A DNA stretch of 64,000 bases. Origin: an uncultured Ruminococcus sp. Its GTDB lineage: Bacteria > Bacillota > Clostridia > Oscillospirales > Acutalibacteraceae. Each line of letters starts with the position of its first letter. Position 1 is the first letter of the stretch. Under the pieces are notes generated by a model, which saw only the letters and a program-made list of their open reading frames with translations, ran no database searches and was not told the origin of the DNA. Below, piece after piece: positions 59,715-64,000 of this stretch. Position numbers and translations under genes: made by a program. The stretch is from the NCBI GenBank assembly GCA_902793125.1, contig CADBCC010000001.1, positions 62,001 through 126,000 on the forward strand, in the 5' to 3' direction.

Positions 59715-61433
59715 TTATTTAACTTTAACCTTTACAACCTTACTTAATACCTTTGAATTGTATTCAGAGTTCCCTTTAGCGGTTATTTTTAATTTAATCT
59801 TATATGTTTTCTTTTTATACTTACCCTTTTTAAAAGTAACCGCGCCTGTCTTTTTATTGACTTTTATTTTCTTAAAGATTTTAGAGTCTGTACCCTTTTT
59901 AATCTTTAAAACAGTTACGTCGCCCTTTGCGTTTTTTATTGTAAGAGGCTTTACGGTCTGCTTTTTCTTTTTAAGCTTTTTCGCTTTAATTGACTTGGTT
60001 TTAGCTTTAACCGTAACAGTATTGTTTTTCTTGGTTTTCACGCTTTGGTCTGAAGAAGACGGAGTTTTTGACGAGGGGATTTTTGAATTATAGTGGATAA
60101 CCGCTTTTTCGAGATTATAGTTATCTCCCTCTATTTCAATTTTCTTCCAGCCTTCTTCGCTGCCGCCGTAATAAACGTCGGTAATTCCCGATTCGTAGTA
60201 GAAATTATGGTATCCTATTTTTGTCAGGGATTCGGGAATCTGAACCGTCTTTAAGCTTTTACATTCTTTAAAGAACTGCCGCGGAATTTCCGTAATTCCG
60301 TCGGGGAAAGCAAATTCCTTTAAGCTACCGCATTCTCTGAAAACGGAACCGTTCAACACCTTTACGGTCGAAGGTAAGTTAATTTTTTCGAGCGCTTTAC
60401 ATCCGGCGAAAGCCGAGATTCCGATTTTCTCCAGACCTTCCTCAAGGTTTATATCGGTAAGGCTTTCACAACATTCAAAAGCGCAGTCGTCTATGGTTTT
60501 TAAGGATTTCGGGAGCGTTACGGTTTTTAAAGCGGTACAATCTTCAAACGCGTCCTCGGCTATGGTCTCAACGCCCTCGCCTATTTTCGCGCTTGTGAGC
60601 GCGGTGCATCCGCCGAATGTGTTTTCGCCAATCTCTTTTACCGTACCGGGAATGTTAACGCTCTTAAGCGCCCGGCAGTTGTAGAAACAATAAACAAAAA
60701 GCTCCGTTAAAGAATTGCCTAAATTAACGCTTTCGAGAGATGTACAGAAAGAAAACGTACCGTTTCCTATTTTAGCGGAACTGTCGTTAAAAACTACTTT
60801 CTTCAGATTCGTACAGCTATTAAACGCGTAAGCGCTTACTTCCTTAACGCTTTTAGGAAATGTTATTTCCTTAAGACTCGAACATTCTTCAAACGCTTCG
60901 CTATCAATTTTCTCAAGCTTGTCGTTAAGAGTTACGGATTCAAGCGAAGAACAATTGTAAAAAGCGTATGTATTTATTGTCTTTATATCTCCTTTTAAGG
61001 TGATTTCTTTAAGCGAGGTACAATTAGCGAACAAATCGGATTCAAGCTCGGTTAAGGTTGACGGAAGCTTAACATCCTCAAGTCCCGTACAGCCCGCGAA
61101 AGCTCCGTTAATTAAACCCGTTACACCTTCGCCTATAATAAGATGCTTTATTTTTTCCTGATTATTAAAAATATTAATACCTAATCTGCAATCAACGCTT
61201 ACATCGGGGTGAGCGGTTAAGGTCAGAGTACCCGAAACATCATCAAATTTATAAGTAAGGTTTGTACCGTCTTTCGGATCGTTATAAGCGTATTCAGGTC
61301 TTTCCTCGTAATTTCCGACACATCCGCTGTCCAAAAACTCAAAATCCAAATAAGCGTCCGCGCTTAACGGAAACGCCGCAAAAACCGATACGGTTATTAT
61401 TGCTGATAAAAATACTCCTAAAATTCTTTTCAT
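59715..61433 (-). CDS. Secreted BspA-type leucine-rich repeat protein
   Basis: 572 residues. Signal peptide (MKRILGVFLSAIITVSVFAA ... SADA) then about thirteen LRR_5 repeats of 23 residues (about 80-410), each of the form L-x2-I-x4-F-x2-C-x-SL-x2-V-x-LP. A Ser/Thr/Pro linker leads to a basic C-terminal domain (about 460-572) in which lysine makes up roughly a third. Such proteins are surface or secreted, often adhesins or substrate binders; the ligand is unknown. AAGGAGGATT precedes the ATG. No sortase motif; the basic tail may bind anionic wall polymers (inference). Confidence 0.88.
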   Translation of the reverse strand: MKRILGVFLSAIITVSVFAAFPLSADAYLDFEFLDSGCVGNYEERPEYAYNDPKDGTNLTYKFDDVSGTLTLTAHPDVSVDCRLGINIFNNQEKIKHLIIGEGVTGLINGAFAGCTGLEDVKLPSTLTELESDLFANCTSLKEITLKGDIKTINTYAFYNCSSLESVTLNDKLEKIDSEAFEECSSLKEITFPKSVKEVSAYAFNSCTNLKKVVFNDSSAKIGNGTFSFCTSLESVNLGNSLTELFVYCFYNCRALKSVNIPGTVKEIGENTFGGCTALTSAKIGEGVETIAEDAFEDCTALKTVTLPKSLKTIDDCAFECCESLTDINLEEGLEKIGISAFAGCKALEKINLPSTVKVLNGSVFRECGSLKEFAFPDGITEIPRQFFKECKSLKTVQIPESLTKIGYHNFYYESGITDVYYGGSEEGWKKIEIEGDNYNLEKAVIHYNSKIPSSKTPSSSDQSVKTKKNNTVTVKAKTKSIKAKKLKKKKQTVKPLTIKNAKGDVTVLKIKKGTDSKIFKKIKVNKKTGAVTFKKGKYKKKTYKIKLKITAKGNSEYNSKVLSKVVKVKVK

Positions 61434-61460
61434 TTTAATCCTCCTTAATATAAATTCAAA

Positions 61461-61489
61461 ACCTGCCGAAGTGAAAGTTTTCGACAGGT
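61461..61489 (-). terminator. Terminator of holB-ricT
   Basis: ACCTGTCGAA / TTCGGCAGGT arms (one G-T) then TTTGAATTT on the minus strand. Confidence 0.8.
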
Positions 61490-61514
61490 AAAATTCCGTA
61501 GTAATCCGGCGGGC

Positions 61515-62384
61515 TTACTCCTCAAGGTGTTTAAGCTCGTCAATTTCCTTTTTATTTATTTTTATATATCCGTCTTTTAATATCTTTACTTCTTTTACGT
61601 TGTAACTCGAGGGAGCCGCGTCCTCGGGAGAAGAATCAAGCTTAACTTTAAGCTTTCCGGAAATTAAGTTATTCTCGACCACAAGCCCCTTTCCGTCGGG
61701 AGTTTTTACAATCGCGCCAACTTTCGGGGTACGCTTCAGAAGGTCAAGGTACGCGTCCTGCTCATATTTAAGACAGCACATAAGTCTTCCGCAGGTTCCC
61801 GAAATCTTAACGGGAGAAAGCGACAGTCCCTGCTCTTTTGCCATTTTTATTGATACGGGCTGAAAATCGCCCATATAACTGTGGCAGCAGAACGGCCTTC
61901 CGCAAACTCCGAGGCCTCCTAACATTTTCGCTTCGTCGCGGACTCCGATCTGGCGGAGTTCGATTCGGGTTCTGAATACCGAAGCCAGATCCTTTACAAG
62001 CGCTCTGAAATCAACTCGTCCGTCAGCGGTAAAGTAAAACAGGATTTTATTATTGTCGAAAGTATATTCAACATCGACAAGATTCATTTCAAGATTATGT
62101 TCCGCGATTTTCTTTTCACAGATTGAAAAGGCTTCTTTTTCGCGTTTTTTATTTTCTTCAATATGGGAAAGGTCGTTATCGTTAGCTTTGCGGATCATAG
62201 GTTTAAGAGGATGGATAAGTTCTTCTTCGGGAACTTCCTTATTGGGAAGCGCGACAACTCCGCACTCTATTCCGCGCGCGGTTTCAACGATAACTTTATC
62301 CCCTGTTTTCAATTTATTATTTTTAGGGTCGAAATAATAAATCTTTCCGACCTCTTTAAATCTTACTCCTATTACCTCTGCCAT
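61515..62384 (-). CDS. ricT: RicT/YaaT (PSP1 domain) protein
   Basis: 289 residues from the ATG at 62384, chosen by CAGGAGGAC; the eight-codon longer reading overlaps holB more. The PSP1 domain carries the iron-sulfur-type cysteines in GGLGVCGRPFCCHSYMGDF and GTCGRLMCCLKYE. In Bacillus the RicTAF complex with RNase Y affects RNA processing, sporulation and competence. Pairing with holB is standard. Overlaps holB by 13 bp. Confidence 0.94.
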   Translation of the reverse strand: MAEVIGVRFKEVGKIYYFDPKNNKLKTGDKVIVETARGIECGVVALPNKEVPEEELIHPLKPMIRKANDNDLSHIEENKKREKEAFSICEKKIAEHNLEMNLVDVEYTFDNNKILFYFTADGRVDFRALVKDLASVFRTRIELRQIGVRDEAKMLGGLGVCGRPFCCHSYMGDFQPVSIKMAKEQGLSLSPVKISGTCGRLMCCLKYEQDAYLDLLKRTPKVGAIVKTPDGKGLVVENNLISGKLKVKLDSSPEDAAPSSYNVKEVKILKDGYIKINKKEIDELKHLEE

Positions 62385-63232
62385 AGTGTCCTCCTGTATT
62401 TCGCGCACAAATCGGTCGATACAAGCTTTAATCCGACATTTTGCGTGATTTTAGTTTTTGCGTCTTTAGTTATTTCAATAAGTTCGATGTAATTCTTTTT
62501 GGTAAGCTTTTTGCAAAGCGTGCGTGCGGTATCCTCGTCAAGCTCAGCTTCACCGCCGAGATATACGGCTAAACCGTCCCGAAGAAGCATAATTATCAGC
62601 TCAAGAACGTTAAGTGATTTATTGCGCGAGTCAAGTTTATAGGTCGCTTTTAAAAGCTCCATTTCCGAGCGGGCGGTAATTCCCGTTACAATTTCTTTAG
62701 CTAAATCAAGTTCCTCTTCGTCATAGCTTATTTCGCTTTCAAGCGTAAACGAAAAAGCTCTTGAGCGTATAGTTTCAAGCAGGCTTTTCCCGCTTTCGCA
62801 CGTCATAATAAAAAGCACGTCCAAAGGGGGTTCCTCGAGAGTTTTCAGAAATATATTCTGGGAAATCACGGGGAATTTACGGTCGCATTCGGAAAGTATA
62901 TATACTTTTTTCTCAGAAATATAGGGCTTAATATAAGCGTCCTTTATAATAAAGCTCATAATATCTTTATTATATATTTCCGTTTTGCCCTCGCCTTTAG
63001 CGTAATAAATATCACTGTGGGATTTTGCTTTAGCGAGTTTACAGCCCTTGCAAACTCCGCAGGGCTTTTCTTCGTCAGACTCGCAAACAGCCCACATAGC
63101 TAAGTGGTCGGCGAGCGTTTCTCTTAACTGTGCGCTTCCGCCGTCTATAATAATCGCATGCGGCATACGGCTTTGCAGCTTAGCAAGCGATTCTTTTATT
63201 TTTTCATTTCCTTTGATTTCAGGAAAAATCAT
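62372..63232 (-). CDS. holB: HolB, DNA polymerase III delta' subunit
   Basis: Clamp-loader subunit. About 286 residues. The fold and the zinc site CGVCKGCKLAKAKSHSD plus SEC and FLKTLEEPP, TIRSRAFSF (sensor 1/SRC-like) are present, while the P-loop is degenerate (DGGSAQLRETLA), as normal for delta'. The ATG at 63232 is preferred; a TTG three codons upstream also follows CGAGG. Confidence 0.9.
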   Translation of the reverse strand: MIFPEIKGNEKIKESLAKLQSRMPHAIIIDGGSAQLRETLADHLAMWAVCESDEEKPCGVCKGCKLAKAKSHSDIYYAKGEGKTEIYNKDIMSFIIKDAYIKPYISEKKVYILSECDRKFPVISQNIFLKTLEEPPLDVLFIMTCESGKSLLETIRSRAFSFTLESEISYDEEELDLAKEIVTGITARSEMELLKATYKLDSRNKSLNVLELIIMLLRDGLAVYLGGEAELDEDTARTLCKKLTKKNYIELIEITKDAKTKITQNVGLKLVSTDLCAKYRRTLWQR

Positions 63233-63267
63233 ATTTAACAATAACCTCGAATTAAAATATCTAAATA

Positions 63268-63296
63268 ATTATAACACAAAATCGCCAGTTAATCAA
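63268..63296 (-). promoter_or_regulatory. holB-ricT promoter
   Basis: On the minus strand TTGATT, 17 bp, TATAAT, 36 bp before holB; the -35 overlaps the 3' end of the phosphodiesterase gene. Confidence 0.7.
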
Positions 63297-63765
63297 TTTT
63301 TATGTGATTAACAAGCACATTCCCTTTTTCATCAATTTCAACGGTAGCGCAGGAAGGCTCAAATCTTGAGCAGCTTCCGGGATTTATAAACCTTATATTA
63401 TCAACGGTAATATCAGTCGGATTATGGGTATGGCCGAAAAATACAAGGTCGCAGTTATCTTCAAGAGCTTTCATATAAATTCTTTCGAAGCCGTATTTAA
63501 CGCTGAACAGGTGTCCGTGGGTAATCATAATTTTTTTACCGCAGACATTAATATATTCAACTTCATTAAAGTCGCTGTTCCAGTCGCAGTTACCGCTTAC
63601 GCAAACAACATTTTTCCGGGGAAACTCCTTAACGAGCTCTTCGGCTTCTCCGCGCGGAGCATCTCCGCAATGGATAATATAGTCCGCGTTTTCTCCATAT
63701 TTTTTTACGGCAGAAAACAAAGAACGCGCGTTTCCGTGGGAATCAGACAGTAATAAAATTTTCAT
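63289..63765 (-). CDS. YfcE/MJ0936-family metallophosphoesterase
   Basis: 158 residues, calcineurin-like fold. Metal ligands in LLSDSHGN, IIHCGDAP, VSGNCDWN, ITHGHLFSV and FGHTHNP. The family hydrolyses phosphodiesters; the natural substrate is unknown. AGGTGGC precedes the ATG. It is probably cotranscribed with nothing downstream, because holB has its own promoter. Confidence 0.93.
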   Translation of the reverse strand: MKILLLSDSHGNARSLFSAVKKYGENADYIIHCGDAPRGEAEELVKEFPRKNVVCVSGNCDWNSDFNEVEYINVCGKKIMITHGHLFSVKYGFERIYMKALEDNCDLVFFGHTHNPTDITVDNIRFINPGSCSRFEPSCATVEIDEKGNVLVNHIKID

Positions 63766-63833
63766 ATTATCGCCACCTAAAATAATAATTCATAAATTTA
63801 TATAAAAAGCATATTATATACCGAGGTGATACA

Positions 63834-64000
63834 ATGAATAACGATGAACTTAAAAACCTTATTTCGGGTTTTATAAATAAAAACTATAATAATCCCGCTC
63901 AGACATCTGACGCGAAAAATAAACAAAAAGTCGAAAAAATGCTTAACAGCCTTAATGATAAACAAGCTCAGCAGCTTAAAGAAGTATTAAAAAATCCCGA
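63834..64000 (+). CDS. Unknown protein, N-terminal part (runs off the right edge)
   Basis: At least 55 codons from the ATG at 63834, preceded by CCGAGGTG at good spacing. Sequence begins MNNDELKNLISGFINKNYNN and continues with a charged, helical, Asn/Lys/Gln-rich stretch (KVEKMLNSLNDKQAQQLKEV). No family recognised. It diverges from the phosphodiesterase gene across an AT-rich 68-bp gap. Confidence 0.6.
   Translation, partial: MNNDELKNLISGFINKNYNNPAQTSDAKNKQKVEKMLNSLNDKQAQQLKEVLKNP

Overview
The window looks like a chromosome segment of a low-to-moderate GC endospore-forming Clostridia member, most likely from the Ruminococcaceae/Oscillospirales. The reasons are Firmicutes gene orders (mraZ-rsmH-ftsL-pbp-mraY-ftsW; phoH-ybeY-dgkA-era-yqzL-recO-mutS2; ffh-rpsP-khpA-rimM-trmD; spoIIAA-spoIIAB-sigF), strong AGGAGG-type ribosome binding sites, TTG/GTG starts, and a BspA-type leucine-rich secreted protein with a lysine-rich tail. 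Genus is inference; I see no rRNA or tRNA gene. Almost all sequence is coding and almost all genes are recognisable.

Layout. 1-6613 (minus): division/wall cluster, ending off the left edge in ftsW and lacking murE, murF and murD. 7095-7772 (plus): an orphan T5orf172/DUF4357 protein. 7852-16652 (minus): ylxM-ffh-rpsP-khpA, a polysaccharide deacetylase, rimM-trmD, HPr, uvrC-rsmD-coaD and a coiled-coil protein. 17097-24996 (plus): phoH-ybeY-dgkA-era-yqzL-recO-mutS2, then DUF1858-trmK-nif3. 25235-31333 (plus): trmB-lipoprotein, a two-component system, DUF1385 and prmC. 31442-37292 (plus): recA-recX-rimO-pgsA-cysS and a PdaB-like deacetylase. 37340-38524 (minus): queT and a small unknown gene with a structured leader. 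38994-40493 (plus): a phosphohexomutase. 40540-51220 (minus): an XRE membrane regulator, a GH31 glucosidase, then aroE-aroK-aroF-tyrA-aroB-aroA-aroC-pheA, which runs from DAHP to prephenate, phenylpyruvate and 4-hydroxyphenylpyruvate except for the dehydroquinate dehydratase step. 51425-54621 (plus): acpP, proS, metA. 54962-63765 (minus): spoIIA operon, folC-rsmI-trmN6, ferredoxin, LRR protein, holB-ricT and a phosphodiesterase. 63834-64000: the start of an unknown gene.

The most unusual content is not protein coding. A family of about 96-bp imperfect repeats (at least eleven full or partial copies at five loci) folds into conserved nested stems in which one outer pairing is kept although its bases vary. 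At four of the five loci the array begins directly after the stop codon of the upstream gene (mraY, pbp, proS, sigF) with a short tract of degenerate 7-bp repeats, and its last copy ends in a small hairpin carrying GACGAGGA, which sits at or near the ribosome binding site of ftsW, mraY and metA. I do not recognise it as a named riboswitch, T-box, CRISPR or REP family. Other points worth a second look are a probable ATT start codon with a two-hairpin leader for phoH, a terminator hairpin that contains the start codon of the pdaB-like gene, and possible operators at the XRE regulator and mraZ promoters.
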